Numbered from the stretch's first letter, positions 28,078 to 38,054 are shown. The stretch: DNA of 64,000 nucleotides from Brevundimonas huaxiensis (GCF_014218725.1 NZ_JABBJE010000005.1:62001-126000); one strand, 5' to 3'. The notes: generated from the letters alone by a model not told the origin. Program-made: numbers and translations.

Positions 28078-29619
28078 TCAGTTCTTGTCCTGAAGCGGCA
28101 GAACGATCGGACTGTTGCCACGCGGTGTCCGCACGAGCAGCAGAACGCCAGGACGACCGGCGCTCTTGACCGCCTCTACCGCGCCCTTGAAATCGGCGGT
28201 CGAGCCGACGCTCCGCCCATTGGCCTGAAGAATCACCATGCCCGGCTGGAATCCGAGGCGACCGGCGCGAGATTGCTGGCTTACAGCCGTCACCACCAGC
28301 CCCTGAACACCCTCCGGAATGTCAAAGCGACTGCGCAGCGCCGCGCTGACAGGCGCGATGGTCAGGCCCTCCACGACTTCGCCAGCAGCAGCACCCGGAT
28401 TATTGGGCATACCGGATCCGTCGTTATCGTTGGTCACCGCGGTTTCGAGGTTGGCCGGGCGCGTTCCCGCACGAACGTTGACGGTTTGACGACGTCCTTC
28501 ACGCAGCAGTTCAAGGCGCAGCGTGTCGCCCGGCTTGGCCGAACCGACAGCTCGCGTCAGTTCACTGGAACCTTCGATGGCGCGGCCGTTCAGGCTGACC
28601 ACGACATCGCCGGGTTGGAGGCCGGCCCGCGCCGCCGGCGCGTCAGGCGTCACCTCGACCACGAAGGCGCCCTTCGTCGTCGTCGGCAGTCCCAGGCTTT
28701 CCTTGTACTCGTCAGTCAGATTGCCGATCTGTACGCCCAGATAGCCACGCTCGATCGCTTCGCCGCGCATCAGACGTTCGGTGATCGTCTTGGCGGTGTC
28801 CGCCGGAATGGCGAAGCCGATGCCGACTGAGCCGCCCGTGGGCGAATAGATGGCCGAGTTCACGCCGATGACGCGGCCGTGGATGTCGAAGGTCGGGCCG
28901 CCCGAGTTGCCCCGGTTGATGGCGGCGTCGATCTGGATGTAGTCGTTGTAGCCCGACGGATCGATGTCGCGGGCCTTGGCCGAGACGATGCCCGCCGTGG
29001 CGGTGCCGCCCAGGCCGAAGGGGTTGCCGATGGCGATGACCCAGTCGCCCACGCGCGGCTCGGCCGTTTCTTCGAAGCTGACGTATTTGAAGTCGCTGCC
29101 CTCGACCTTGATCACCGCCAGGTCGGTGCCGGGATCGCGGCCGATCAGACGGGCCGGCAGTTCGCGGCCGTCCGACATCTTTACCTTGATCTCGGTCGCG
29201 TCGGCGACGACGTGGTTGTTGGTGACGATGAAGCCGTCCTGCGAGATGAAGAAGCCCGAACCGGCGCCCTGGGTCGTCTGCGGCTCATCATTGCCCTGAC
29301 CGCCGCGGCCTTGCGGCGGCACGAACTGGAACGGCAGGCCGGGGATCTGGAAGGCGCCGCCCTGAGGCTGGTCCACCTTGACCGTCACGTCGATCTGAAC
29401 GACGGCGGGCGAGACCTGGTCGAAGATGGTCGCGAAGCTGCTGGGCGCACCCGGCGGGGGCGTGAAGGCGTCGCCGTTGGCCGGGACCGGGGTGATCCGG
29501 TTCACCGCCTGCGGTTCCGCATGCGCGCCGGGCCAGGTGATGACGCCGCCGGCGGTCGCCGCCGCCGCCAGGGTCAGGCCGGCCGCGGCCCCGAGAATGA
29601 ACTCCTTGCGCTTCAGCAT
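28078..29619 (-). CDS. degP: Do-type periplasmic serine protease/chaperone (DegP/HtrA)
   Basis: The 513-residue protein has an N-terminal export signal (about residues 1-34), a trypsin-like domain with catalytic His136 (TNNHVVAD), Asp166 (GTDLAVI) and Ser239 (NRGNSGGP), and two PDZ domains (about residues 300-400 and 420-510). It degrades or refolds damaged envelope proteins. The order ccmIEFH-degP-response regulator-kinase-glnE is that of rhizobial cycHJKL-degP-feuPQ. A low-complexity Gly/Gln-rich loop (residues 104-118) precedes the protease core. Confidence 0.95.
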   Translation of the reverse strand: MLKRKEFILGAAAGLTLAAAATAGGVITWPGAHAEPQAVNRITPVPANGDAFTPPPGAPSSFATIFDQVSPAVVQIDVTVKVDQPQGGAFQIPGLPFQFVPPQGRGGQGNDEPQTTQGAGSGFFISQDGFIVTNNHVVADATEIKVKMSDGRELPARLIGRDPGTDLAVIKVEGSDFKYVSFEETAEPRVGDWVIAIGNPFGLGGTATAGIVSAKARDIDPSGYNDYIQIDAAINRGNSGGPTFDIHGRVIGVNSAIYSPTGGSVGIGFAIPADTAKTITERLMRGEAIERGYLGVQIGNLTDEYKESLGLPTTTKGAFVVEVTPDAPAARAGLQPGDVVVSLNGRAIEGSSELTRAVGSAKPGDTLRLELLREGRRQTVNVRAGTRPANLETAVTNDNDGSGMPNNPGAAAGEVVEGLTIAPVSAALRSRFDIPEGVQGLVVTAVSQQSRAGRLGFQPGMVILQANGRSVGSTADFKGAVEAVKSAGRPGVLLLVRTPRGNSPIVLPLQDKN

Positions 29620-29727
29620 CGTGGTCCTTGCGATCCTCTTGTCCAGCGCCAGACGGGCGTCGGTTTCGCGATTGATATAGGCCGAACCGGCTTTGCGCCA
29701 AGCCCGACCGCCGATCGTTGATCTCGA

Positions 29728-30234
29728 CTAGCGCCCGTCGTGAGGCGAGGTTGCGTCAGGATCGCGGCGAAGCTTCTCATTTCGTAGAACTTCGTCCAGC
29801 CGGCGTTCTTCTTCGGGCGTCAGGGGAACGGCCTCGGCCGGACGACGGCGCGCGCGCAGGGCCAGAACGGCGACGGCCAGCAGCACAAGGGCGAACGGGC
29901 CGAACCACAGCAGCCAGGTCCCCGCCCGAACCGGCGGGGTGAACAGCACATAGTCGCCGAAGCGCCGCACCAGATCGTCGCGCACGGCCTGATCCGACGC
30001 GCCGGCCGCGATCTCCTCTCGGATCAGGCGGCGCATGTCGCCGGCTACGCCCGCCGGGCTGTCGGCGATGGCCTCGTGCTGGCAGACGACGCAGCGCACA
30101 TCCTTGAACAGGGCCTGGGCCCGGGCCTCCTGGGTCGCATCGGCCAAGGGGCGGTCCGGTGCGGCGGGCGGCTCGGCCGCCGTCAGCATCAGCGCCAGGA
30201 CCGGCGCGGCCAGCAGGATCGCCAGGCGCCTCAT
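29728..30234 (-). CDS. ccmH: Cytochrome c maturation protein CcmH (CycL)
   Basis: The 168-residue membrane-anchored thiol-oxidoreductase keeps apocytochrome c haem-binding cysteines reduced. A signal or anchor (residues 1-20) is followed by the active-site motif RCVVCQ at residues 47-52 and a periplasmic helical bundle. A second membrane segment (about 110-130, WLLWFGPFALVLLAVAVLALRA) and a cytosolic Arg-rich tail follow. ATG 30234 overlaps the ccmF stop; a far-upstream start at 30372 inside ccmF is rejected. It is the last gene of the ccmI-E-F-H operon. Confidence 0.94.
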   Translation of the reverse strand: MRRLAILLAAPVLALMLTAAEPPAAPDRPLADATQEARAQALFKDVRCVVCQHEAIADSPAGVAGDMRRLIREEIAAGASDQAVRDDLVRRFGDYVLFTPPVRAGTWLLWFGPFALVLLAVAVLALRARRRPAEAVPLTPEEERRLDEVLRNEKLRRDPDATSPHDGR

Positions 30235-32219
30235 GCGGTCTTGCGCCGGCGCGCGCCGATCCCGAGCCGGAGCCGGCGATCCAGCAGCGACAGCACCCCG
30301 CCCAAGGCCATGATCATCGGCCCGAGGAAGATCAGTCGCGCCCAGGGGTTCCAATAAAGACGCACGACCCAAGCCGGCTGTTCGGGACTGCCCGCGCGTT
30401 CACCGATCACGACATAGACGTCGTCCAGGCCCCGGAAATCCAGCCCGACTTCGGTGGTGGTCTGACCGCCGGCGGGGAAGAAGCGGCGCTCGGCGGTCAC
30501 GGTGCTGGCGCGGCCCTGATCGTTCGTGGCGCGCACGGTCAGTCGGCCCTGCTCGGCCAGATAGTTCGGCCCCTCGACGACGCGCACGTCGTCAAGCGTG
30601 ACGGTCCAGGGGCCGGCGGACACGCTCTGGCCCAGAGAGACGGCGCGGGCGGCCTCGGCCTTGAAACCGGTCTCGACCACCGCCCCAAGGATGAAGACGC
30701 CCAGACCCAGATGCGCCAGGGTCATGCCCCAGGCGCCCAGCGGCAGCCCTTTCAGTCGGCGCAGCGTCTCGGCCATCGCGGCGCGGAACAGGCGGGCGCG
30801 CTCGGCGACTTCCGACAGCGATCCCAGGATGAGCCACAGGCCCAGGCCGATGCCGGCGGCGGCGAAGGCCTTCCTGGGCTCCCACAGGGCGTAGGCCGCC
30901 AGGGCGCCGACGATCGCCAGACCCCCCGCGACCGCCAGGCGCTGCATCGCGCCGGGCAGGTCGCCCCGCTTCCAGGCCAGCAGCGGACCGGCCGGCAGGA
31001 TCAGGAAGGCGACCATCATCAGCGGGGTGAAGGTGGCGGCGAAATAGGGCGGACCGACCGAGATGGTCGCGCCGGACGCCGCTTCCAGGATCAGCGGATA
31101 GAGGGTGCCCAGCAGCACCGTCGCGGCCGCCGCCGTCAGGAACAGATTGTTCAGCACCAGCGCCCCCTCGCGGCTGACCGGCGCAAACAGGCCGCCGCCC
31201 TTCAGCTGGGGCGCGCGCCAGGCGAACAGGGCGAAGGCGGCGCCGGCCGTGATCCCGAGAATGGCCAGCAGCATCAGCCCGCGCTGGGGATCGACGGCGA
31301 AGGCGTGGACGGATGTCAGCACGCCCGAGCGCACCAAAAAGGCGCCCAGCATGGAGAAGGTGAAGGCCAGCAAAGCGAGGAACACGGTCCAGCCGGCCAG
31401 CGCGCCGCGCCGCTCGGTCACAACCGCGCTGTGCAAAAGGGCCGCGCCCGCAAGCCAGGGCATGAAGGAGGCGTTCTCGACCGGGTCCCAAAACCACCAG
31501 CCGCCCCAGCCCAGCTCATAATAGGCCCAGAAGGAGCCCAGGGTGATGCCGACGGTCAGGAAGGCCCAGCTGGCCAGCGCCCAGGGTCGGACCCAGCGTC
31601 CCCAGGCGGGCCAGAAGGCGGTCTGCGCCCGTCCCTCGATCAGGGCCGCGACGGCCAGGGAGAAGCAGATCGAGAACCCGACATAGCCGGCGTAAAGCAG
31701 CGGCGGATGCACGGCCAACGCCGGGTCCTGCAACAAGGGGTTCAGCGACGCGCCCTGGAACGGCGCGGGGTCCAGGCGGGTGAACGGGCTGGAGGTGAAG
31801 ACGGCGAAGGCCAGGAACAGCGAGCCCAGCGCACCCTGCACCGCCACGGCCGAGGCCTTCAGCCCGAACGGCAGGCCGCGCGCTCGCGCCAGCGCCCCGC
31901 CGAAGACGGTCAGCACCAGACACCAGAGCAGAAGCGACCCCTCGTGGCTGCCCCAGGCGCCGGCGACCTTGTAGAGCATCGGCTTGTCGGTGTGGCTGTT
32001 GGCCGCGACGTTGGAGACCGAGAAGTCGGAGACGACGAAGGCGTAGATCAGGGCTGCGAAACTGAGCGCGACCGCCGCCGCCGCCGCCAAAGCCGCGTCC
32101 TGGGCGGCCCCGGCCAGGACCGGGCTGCGCCGCGCGCGCCCGGCCGCCGAAAGGCCCGTCTGCAAGATCGACAGCGCCAGCGCCAGCGCCAGGGCGAAGG
32201 CCCCAAGCTCGGCGATCAT
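30231..32219 (-). CDS. ccmF: Cytochrome c haem lyase subunit CcmF (CycK)
   Basis: The 662-residue polytopic membrane protein transfers haem from CcmE to apocytochrome c. It has many membrane segments; AGAWGSHEGSLLLW is the conserved early motif, and the tryptophan-rich WWD segment GWGGWWFWDPVENASFMPWL marks the periplasmic haem-handling site. The start overlaps the ccmE stop and the end overlaps the ccmH start (ATGA both times), so the operon is translationally coupled. No ccmG lies between ccmF and ccmH, as in the rhizobial cycHJKL layout. Confidence 0.95.
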   Translation of the reverse strand: MIAELGAFALALALALSILQTGLSAAGRARRSPVLAGAAQDAALAAAAAVALSFAALIYAFVVSDFSVSNVAANSHTDKPMLYKVAGAWGSHEGSLLLWCLVLTVFGGALARARGLPFGLKASAVAVQGALGSLFLAFAVFTSSPFTRLDPAPFQGASLNPLLQDPALAVHPPLLYAGYVGFSICFSLAVAALIEGRAQTAFWPAWGRWVRPWALASWAFLTVGITLGSFWAYYELGWGGWWFWDPVENASFMPWLAGAALLHSAVVTERRGALAGWTVFLALLAFTFSMLGAFLVRSGVLTSVHAFAVDPQRGLMLLAILGITAGAAFALFAWRAPQLKGGGLFAPVSREGALVLNNLFLTAAAATVLLGTLYPLILEAASGATISVGPPYFAATFTPLMMVAFLILPAGPLLAWKRGDLPGAMQRLAVAGGLAIVGALAAYALWEPRKAFAAAGIGLGLWLILGSLSEVAERARLFRAAMAETLRRLKGLPLGAWGMTLAHLGLGVFILGAVVETGFKAEAARAVSLGQSVSAGPWTVTLDDVRVVEGPNYLAEQGRLTVRATNDQGRASTVTAERRFFPAGGQTTTEVGLDFRGLDDVYVVIGERAGSPEQPAWVVRLYWNPWARLIFLGPMIMALGGVLSLLDRRLRLGIGARRRKTA

Positions 32220-32722
32220 AAGCGCGTCGGAGCGCTATCGGCCTGCGGCCTGCTTGAGCGCGCTTCGGGGCCGTCCGGCCGCCACTCGCCCTTTTCCTTC
32301 AGACGGTCGGCGACCTCGCGCGGCATATAGTTCTCGTCGTGCTTGGCCAGGACCTGGCTGGCGTGGAAGGTGCGATCGGCGCCGAAGGCCCCTTGCGCCA
32401 CGATCCCCTGCCCTTCGCGGAACAGGTCGGGCAGGTCGCCGTGATAGACGACACGGGTCGTGGCGGCGTTGTCGGTGACGACGAAGGCGACCACGCCGTC
32501 GCCGGTCTTTTGCACGCTGCCGGCCTCGACCAGGCCGCCCAGACGGATGTTGCGGCCCTCCGGCGCCTTGTCGGCGGTGGCCTCGGACGGCGAATAGAAG
32601 AAGGTCACGCTGTCCTGCATCGCCCACAGCGACAGGCCGACCGCCAGCGCCAGGATCGGCGCCACGGCGGCGACGACCCACAGGCGGCGACGCGCCTTCG
32701 GCGATTTGGGCAGCCAGCTCAT
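32216..32722 (-). CDS. ccmE: Haem chaperone CcmE (CycJ)
   Basis: The 168-residue periplasmic haem chaperone has one membrane anchor (about residues 14-34) and an OB-fold domain. The covalent haem-binding histidine is His128 in LAKHDENYMP, with Tyr132 next to it. Early VTFFYSPSE and RLGGLVEAGSV segments match the family. I set the start at ATG 32722 where the charged N-terminus (MSWLPKSPKARRR) begins; an upstream in-frame start at 32788 is unlikely. It stands between ccmI and ccmF. Confidence 0.94.
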   Translation of the reverse strand: MSWLPKSPKARRRLWVVAAVAPILALAVGLSLWAMQDSVTFFYSPSEATADKAPEGRNIRLGGLVEAGSVQKTGDGVVAFVVTDNAATTRVVYHGDLPDLFREGQGIVAQGAFGADRTFHASQVLAKHDENYMPREVADRLKEKGEWRPDGPEARSSRPQADSAPTRL

Positions 32723-32792
32723 GCGATGGACATTCCGGATTCCAGGGACGGACGGGCGGCATATACCGCCGTCGTCGCGCAGGACCAACGCG

Positions 32793-33611
32793 TCATTGCG
32801 CGCCGCCCTTCGGCAGTCGGCGTTCCAGATCCAGACGACGCGGATCGGCCGGGTCGAGCGCGGCGATCAGGGGCGTCCACAGGGTGCGCGCCCCGGCGGC
32901 GTCGCCCCGCCGCAGGGCGGCCTCACCCAGGAAGAAGCGCGCGCCGAGCTGGTCGGGGTCCAGTTTCAAGGCCTCACGGAAGGCGGCCTCGGCGTCGCCG
33001 CCGATCTGGTTGTCATTGGCGACGACAAGGCTTTCGCCCAGCCGCGCCCAGGCCTGGGCGTCACGGGGGTCCAGGGCGATCAGACGGCGAAAGGCGGAGG
33101 CGGCGCCCAGCGGATCGCCGGCGGCGAACCGGGCCGCGCCCAGCATGGCCAGCGCCTGCCGATCCTTGGGCCGCTCCTGAACGACCCGCGCGGTCACCGC
33201 CGCCAGTTGCGCCGGCTCCAGCCGATCCAGATTGGCCGCCCAATCGTCGACGCGCCGCTCATAGGCCTGATCCGGCAGGCCGGGCGAGCCGGTGAACACA
33301 TACAGGCCCAGGGCGGCCGCGACGGTCACGCCGATTCCGCCCAGCACCCAGAACCGATCGCGGGCGCCGGCCACCGGGGTCGTGGCCGCCGAAACGGCCA
33401 GAAGCCGCCGCCCCGCCTCGGCGCGCGCGCTCGCGTAGGCCGCCTCGTCCAGCAGGCCGCGCGCCTTCAGCCGATCCAGTTCCTCGATCTCGCGCGAGCC
33501 GGCCTGGGTTTCGGCGCCGGCCGCCGGATCCGCGCCGCGTCGCGCGCCGGTCAGCACCAGCAGGGCGGCCAGGGCCGCCGCCAGTCCCGTCATTGTCCAG
33601 AAGACGATCAT
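32793..33611 (-). CDS. ccmI: Cytochrome c biogenesis protein CcmI (CycH) with TPR repeats
   Basis: The 272-residue apocytochrome c chaperone has two membrane segments (about residues 3-22 and 86-108) that frame a cytosolic loop. A periplasmic TPR domain follows (repeats such as AGDPLGAASAFRRLIALDP and DAEAAFREALKLDPDQ), which would hold the apocytochrome C-terminus. It is first in the ccm operon, 70 bases before ccmE. Length and domain order fit alphaproteobacterial CcmI, with a shortened C-terminal TPR region compared with longer members. Confidence 0.92.
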   Translation of the reverse strand: MIVFWTMTGLAAALAALLVLTGARRGADPAAGAETQAGSREIEELDRLKARGLLDEAAYASARAEAGRRLLAVSAATTPVAGARDRFWVLGGIGVTVAAALGLYVFTGSPGLPDQAYERRVDDWAANLDRLEPAQLAAVTARVVQERPKDRQALAMLGAARFAAGDPLGAASAFRRLIALDPRDAQAWARLGESLVVANDNQIGGDAEAAFREALKLDPDQLGARFFLGEAALRRGDAAGARTLWTPLIAALDPADPRRLDLERRLPKGGAQ

Positions 33612-33655
33612 CCTCGCCGTCTAACCCATCCGCGAACGTCGGGCGAGGCGTCGTT

Positions 33656-33859
33656 TCAGCCCAGCCGCGCCAGTTCCGCCGAGGCCGCGCGTCGCCTGAC
33701 CGCGCGCGCCGCCTCCAGCGCCTCGATCACGGTCAGGAACCGCGCCGCGACCCCGATCAGACGCAGCACATGGTCGGGATTTTCGGCCTCGCCATCCGAC
33801 AGACTGTTCAGCGCCTCGTCGGACCAGGTGGAGAGGTAGTCGGTCAGGTCGGCCTTCAA
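33656..33859 (-). CDS. Small conserved-looking protein of unknown function
   Basis: A 67-residue frame starts at ATG 33859, overlapping the stop of the upstream 384-residue gene as ATGA, and ends 45 bases before ccmI. The product is mostly helical and charged (SDEALNSLSDGEAENPDHVLRLIGVAARFLTV in its middle, broken here only for description), with an Arg/Ala-rich tail. The start overlap argues that it is real. No function can be assigned. Confidence 0.6.
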   Translation of the reverse strand: MKADLTDYLSTWSDEALNSLSDGEAENPDHVLRLIGVAARFLTVIEALEAARAVRRRAASAELARLG

Positions 33860-35010
33860 CCCGAGCGATCGGCTTCACAGCCGAAGGTGACGGCGGCGCC
33901 GCGCAGGGCCGCCACTGCCGCCAGCAAGGCCGCCGCCGCCTCGATCGGTTCGCCCTCGGCCGGCGCCTCCAGCCAGGGCGACATACGCGTCATGCGGCCG
34001 GTGATGACCTGACGCTTCATCGGCAGGGCGGCGTGGACGGCGCTGGAAGCGGACTTCATCAGACCCGAAAGCTGGCCCGACACCTGGACCCGCGCCATCC
34101 GCGCCGTCTTGCCCCAGCTTGAATCGGGCCGCACCTGCAAACTGAGGTCCATCTCGGCCAGCACGCCCGCGCACCAGTTGACGTCGTCCACCACGCCCAG
34201 CATCGCGGTCTCGCCCAGCGACGATCGGACCACGACGGCGATTTTCTGCACCCGCGCCTGAACGGAGGTCAGCAGCCGCTCGACGAAGACGCCCATATCG
34301 GAATGGCTGAGGGTGATTTCACGGTCGGCCAGGCGGCTGGTCCGCGTCACGACCCGCAGCATCCGCTCGGCGTCGGCCACATGGGCGAACAGGATGTCGA
34401 TCATGCGCCGCCCTCCGTCCGGCGACATCGCCAGACAGTCCTGGATCAGCAGCCTGAGCCCCGCCAGTTGGTTGTCGTCGGGGCGTTCCAGCCAGACGGG
34501 CAGGCGCGGCAGGGCGCTGCGGGCCAGAGGCGTCAGGTCGAAACAGCCGGCCAGTTCCACCGGAGTGGATGGGGGCTGGTCGTCGGCGGGGCGCTGAAAC
34601 TCCGGCCAGACGTCGCGCGGCCGGTCGCGCAGCACGGCGGCCGCCTTGGCGCACAGCCGATCGGCGGCCAGGGTCCATTCGCCGTCCACGGCCACGGCCC
34701 CGTCCAGCAGCGGCAGGAAATCCTCCTCGCCCTTGACCGCCTCGCGCCAGACCCGTTTCAGGACCAGAGGCGGAAAGACCAGGGCCGGCACGCCGTCGGC
34801 GCGCGGCTGAAAGAGCGGCAGCAGGGGAGCGAAGGCCGTGCCGCGACGGGCGCGATCGCGCGCCTCGGCGGCGACGATGTTCGCCAGTTCGGCCGCCTTG
34901 TCGCCCTTCAGCGCCGCCACGGCCGCCCCCAGCATCCCCAGCGATGCGTCGGGGCAGGCCTCGACGATCGCCGTCAGAGCGGCGTGGTGGGCGGCGGACA
35001 GGGACGGCAC
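33856..35010 (-). CDS. Conserved alphaproteobacterial protein of unknown function
   Basis: The 384-residue product has no obvious signal or membrane segment. Helical stretches such as SVQARVQKIAVVVRSSLGE and LAEMDLSLQVRP suggest a cytosolic helical protein; a middle segment (ADAERMLRVVTRTSRLAD) is Arg-rich. I chose GTG 35010 because a clear GGAG ribosome site lies six bases upstream; a TTG at 35025 would place the site inside the gene. It is coupled to the small downstream gene and may be read into ccmI. I do not recognise its family. Confidence 0.75.
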   Translation of the reverse strand: MPSLSAAHHAALTAIVEACPDASLGMLGAAVAALKGDKAAELANIVAAEARDRARRGTAFAPLLPLFQPRADGVPALVFPPLVLKRVWREAVKGEEDFLPLLDGAVAVDGEWTLAADRLCAKAAAVLRDRPRDVWPEFQRPADDQPPSTPVELAGCFDLTPLARSALPRLPVWLERPDDNQLAGLRLLIQDCLAMSPDGGRRMIDILFAHVADAERMLRVVTRTSRLADREITLSHSDMGVFVERLLTSVQARVQKIAVVVRSSLGETAMLGVVDDVNWCAGVLAEMDLSLQVRPDSSWGKTARMARVQVSGQLSGLMKSASSAVHAALPMKRQVITGRMTRMSPWLEAPAEGEPIEAAAALLAAVAALRGAAVTFGCEADRSG

Positions 35011-35175
35011 GAAAGCTCCTGCCAAAACTCAACTCAGGCCGGCACCGTGCGACAATCGGGTTAACAACGACTTGGCGTCCATTGAGCGCCGCCCGCCACT
35101 TGAGTCAGGCGTCAGGCACGCCATATTGCCGCCACACCCGGCCCGCGCCGCCGTGCGCGCCGGAAAGGAAAGCCC

Positions 35176-36108
35176 ATGCCCGTAATCGAGATCGACGGCC
35201 TGACCAAGACCTACAAGTCGGGGCATCAGGCGCTGAAGCGCATCGACCTGACGATCGACAAGGGCGAGATTTTCGCCCTGCTGGGTCCGAACGGCGCGGG
35301 CAAGACCACACTGATCTCCATCGTCTGCGGCATCGTCACGCCGACGACCGGAACCGTGGTCGCCGACGGCCATGACATCCAGTCCGATTTCCGCGCCGCC
35401 CGCACCAAGATCGGTCTGGTGCCGCAGGAGCTGACCACTGACGCCTTCGAGACCGTGCTGGCCACCGTCACCTTCAGTCGGGGCCTGTTCGGCAAGGCGC
35501 CAAACCCCGCGTTCATCGAAGGCGTGCTGAAGGACCTGTCGCTTTGGGACAAGCGCGACGCCAAGATCATGACCCTGTCGGGCGGGATGAAGCGGCGGGT
35601 GATGATCGCCAAGGCCCTGAGCCACGAACCGGACATCCTGTTCCTGGACGAGCCGACCGCCGGGGTCGATGTCGAGCTGCGCCGCGACATGTGGGCGATG
35701 GTCAGAAAGCTGCGCGAGCGCGGCGTGACCATCATCCTGACGACCCATTACATCGAGGAGGCCGAGGAAATGGCCGACCGGGTGGGCGTGATCCTGAAGG
35801 GCGAGCTGATCCTAGTCGAGGAGAAGTCGGCCCTGATGAAGAAGCTGGGCAAGAAGACCCTGACGCTGAACCTGATCGAGCCGTTGGGCGCCCTGCCCGC
35901 CGACCTGTCCGACTGGGACCTGACGCTGAAGAACGAGGGGGGCGAGCTGGAGTACAGTTTCGACGCCAACGCCGACGATACGGGCGTGCCCTCGCTGATC
36001 CGCCGGCTTGAGGCGCTGAACATCGGCTTCAAGGACTTGAACACCCGCCAGAGCTCGCTGGAAGACATCTTCGTCAGCCTGGTCCACCAGAACGGAGCCG
36101 CGGCATGA
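35176..36108 (+). CDS. ABC-2 type exporter ATP-binding protein
   Basis: The 310-residue ATPase has Walker [13 protein letters not shown] near residue 35, the signature LSGGMKRRV near residue 137, Walker [13 protein letters not shown] near residue 155 and a downstream switch His in [11 protein letters not shown]. The C-terminal 90 residues (from about 215) form the extra domain typical of DrrA/NodI-type exporters. A GGAAAG ribosome site precedes the ATG. The permease gene overlaps its stop (ATGA). The exported substrate is unknown. Confidence 0.93.
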   Translation: MPVIEIDGLTKTYKSGHQALKRIDLTIDKGEIFALLGPNGAGKTTLISIVCGIVTPTTGTVVADGHDIQSDFRAARTKIGLVPQELTTDAFETVLATVTFSRGLFGKAPNPAFIEGVLKDLSLWDKRDAKIMTLSGGMKRRVMIAKALSHEPDILFLDEPTAGVDVELRRDMWAMVRKLRERGVTIILTTHYIEEAEEMADRVGVILKGELILVEEKSALMKKLGKKTLTLNLIEPLGALPADLSDWDLTLKNEGGELEYSFDANADDTGVPSLIRRLEALNIGFKDLNTRQSSLEDIFVSLVHQNGAAA

Positions 36109-36887
36109 CCTTCAACGGATACGGCGCCAATCCTCGCGGGGTATGGGCCATCTATCGCTTCGAGATGGCGCGTGCGCTGCGCACCCTGTGGCAGAGCGTG
36201 GTCACGCCGGTGATCACCACGGCCCTGTATTTCGTCGTCTTCGGCGGCGCGATCGGCAGCCGGATGCAACAGGTGGACGGCGTACCCTACGGCGCCTTCA
36301 TCGTGCCGGGCCTGATCATGCTCAGCCTGTTCACACAGTCGATCTTCAACGCCTCGTTCGGCATCTACTTCCCCAAGTTCACGGGGACGATCTACGAAAT
36401 CCTGTCGGCGCCGGTGTCGTCGCTGGAGATCGTGCTGGCCTATGTCGGTGCAGCGGCGACCAAGTCGGCGGTGCTGGGGCTGATCATCCTGGCGACGGCG
36501 GCCTTCTTCGTGCCGCTGCAGATCTTGCATCCGGTCTGGATGATGGCCTTCTTGATCCTGATTTCGGTGACCTTCAGCCTGTTCGGTTTCATCATCGGGG
36601 TCTGGGCTAATGGGTTCGAGCAGCTTCAGATGATCCCGATGCTGGTCGTGACGCCCCTGACCTTCCTGGGCGGCGCCTTCTATTCCATCGACATGCTGCC
36701 GGACGGCTGGCGCACGGTGACCCTGTTCAATCCTGTGGTCTATCTGATCTCGGGCTTCCGCTGGGCCTTCTATGGCCAGGGCGATGTGGCCATCGGCGTC
36801 AGCGTCGCCGCCACCCTGGCCTTCTTCGCCGTCTGCCTGGGCATCGTCATGTGGATGTTCAAGACCGGCTACCGGCTCAAGAACTGA
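36105..36887 (+). CDS. ABC-2 type exporter permease
   Basis: The 260-residue inner-membrane protein has six predicted helices, beginning [19 protein letters not shown]. The conserved ABC-2 segment [20 protein letters not shown] lies near residue 90, and [18 protein letters not shown] near residue 185. It pairs with the preceding ATPase, to which it is translationally coupled. The NodJ/DrrB-like layout suggests export of a lipid, glycan or drug. The following gene encodes a Pro/Thr-rich membrane protein that may or may not be related. Confidence 0.92.
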   Translation: MTFNGYGANPRGVWAIYRFEMARALRTLWQSVVTPVITTALYFVVFGGAIGSRMQQVDGVPYGAFIVPGLIMLSLFTQSIFNASFGIYFPKFTGTIYEILSAPVSSLEIVLAYVGAAATKSAVLGLIILATAAFFVPLQILHPVWMMAFLILISVTFSLFGFIIGVWANGFEQLQMIPMLVVTPLTFLGGAFYSIDMLPDGWRTVTLFNPVVYLISGFRWAFYGQGDVAIGVSVAATLAFFAVCLGIVMWMFKTGYRLKN

Positions 36888-36929
36888 TCCGTCACGAAAC
36901 GGGCCAGATCGCCAGCGATTGAGAAGACC

Positions 36930-37994
36930 ATGTCCGACGACCAGAAGACCCCGCCCCAGCCCTTCGCCCGCAAGCCGGTGACCTGGGGGCGCATGCCCGC
37001 GACGACCTTCCACGTCGGGCCGGTGCCGGTCGCGCCCAATCCGCTGGACCGCATTCCCAATCCGCCGCCGCGCAAGCCCACGCCGCAACAACAGCAGGCC
37101 TCGATCCACACCCAGAGCCTGGCCTCCGGCGTCGCGCCGGCCAAGGGTCAGACGACGCCCGCCAATCCGGCGCCGCGTCCCGCGCCCCGTCCGCAGGGGG
37201 CAAGCATCCTGGGCGGTTCGCTGATCCCGACGGCGCGCCCGGCCCAGGCCCAGCCGCAGCCCCAGGCTTCGATGCCGCCGCAGCCCAGGCCGCAGCCGGC
37301 GCCGGCCGCTCAACCCGATCTGACCGTGCGGCCCCTACCCGCGCCCGAGACGACGCCCGCCCCTGCGCCGAAGCCGGTCGCGGCCGAACCCGTCGCCGCC
37401 GCCCCAACGGTTGCGGCCAGACCCGCCATCGCGCTGGCGGCTGCGCCGATCACGCCTAGCTTCGCCCGTGCGCCCGCCAAGACCTCGCGCCTGCCGCTCT
37501 ATGTTGGGGTCGGGATGGTCGCCCTGTTGATCGCCGGAGGGGGCCTGTGGTTCGCGATGCGTCCCGGCTCGACCCCGGCGGCGTCCAAGCCCGCCGTCGC
37601 CGCCGATGCGCCTCTGACGGCCCCGCCGGCCGATACGATCCCCGCCGAAGCCGCCCCTGTCGTCGCGACCGAACAGCCCGCGCCCGCCGCGACGACCACA
37701 ACGACGCCGCCCGCCCCCGCCGCTTCTACGCCGGCAACGACGACGCCGCGCGCGACGACGGCCACGCCCCGCACGCAGACCCCGGCCCAGAACCAGACGC
37801 CGGCCGCAACGACGCAACCGACGACGCGTGCGCCCACGACCACCACTCCAGCGCCGTCCACGCCGGCTCCGACCGTCACGACGGAGCCGCTGGTGATCGT
37901 CCCGACGGCGCCGACGCCCGCCCCGACCGCGGCACGCCCGTCGAGCAGCGATCCCGATGGCCCGGTGGTGACGCGGCCCCAGCCGCTGGACTGA
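36930..37994 (+). CDS. Pro/Ala/Thr-rich single-pass membrane protein
   Basis: The 354-residue protein has a Pro/Gln-rich N-terminal cytosolic half (residues 1-187) and one membrane segment, LYVGVGMVALLIAGGGLWFAM, near residues 190-210. An extracytoplasmic half follows, dominated by Ala, Pro and Thr repeats (for example TTPAPSTPAPTVTTEP). It lies 42 bases after the ABC permease. Low-complexity Pro/Thr tails can span the periplasm or cell wall, as in TonB-like proteins, but no TonB C-terminal domain is present. Function unknown. Confidence 0.7.
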   Translation: MSDDQKTPPQPFARKPVTWGRMPATTFHVGPVPVAPNPLDRIPNPPPRKPTPQQQQASIHTQSLASGVAPAKGQTTPANPAPRPAPRPQGASILGGSLIPTARPAQAQPQPQASMPPQPRPQPAPAAQPDLTVRPLPAPETTPAPAPKPVAAEPVAAAPTVAARPAIALAAAPITPSFARAPAKTSRLPLYVGVGMVALLIAGGGLWFAMRPGSTPAASKPAVAADAPLTAPPADTIPAEAAPVVATEQPAPAATTTTTPPAPAASTPATTTPRATTATPRTQTPAQNQTPAATTQPTTRAPTTTTPAPSTPAPTVTTEPLVIVPTAPTPAPTAARPSSSDPDGPVVTRPQPLD

Positions 37995-38054
37995 TCGGCG
38001 GTTTCGCGCGCCGGGGCAGGTGACGAAACGGCCTTCAGCCCCTACCTACAGGCC

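Noticed and set aside
30231..30234. Missing ccmG between ccmF and ccmH as an anomaly
   Set aside because: The rhizobial cycHJKL operon also lacks ccmG at this place, so the layout is normal for alphaproteobacteria.
30159..32330. 723-codon open frame on the plus strand opposite ccmF and ccmH
   Set aside because: It is low-complexity Gln/Gly/Arg-rich and antisense to well-supported ccm genes.
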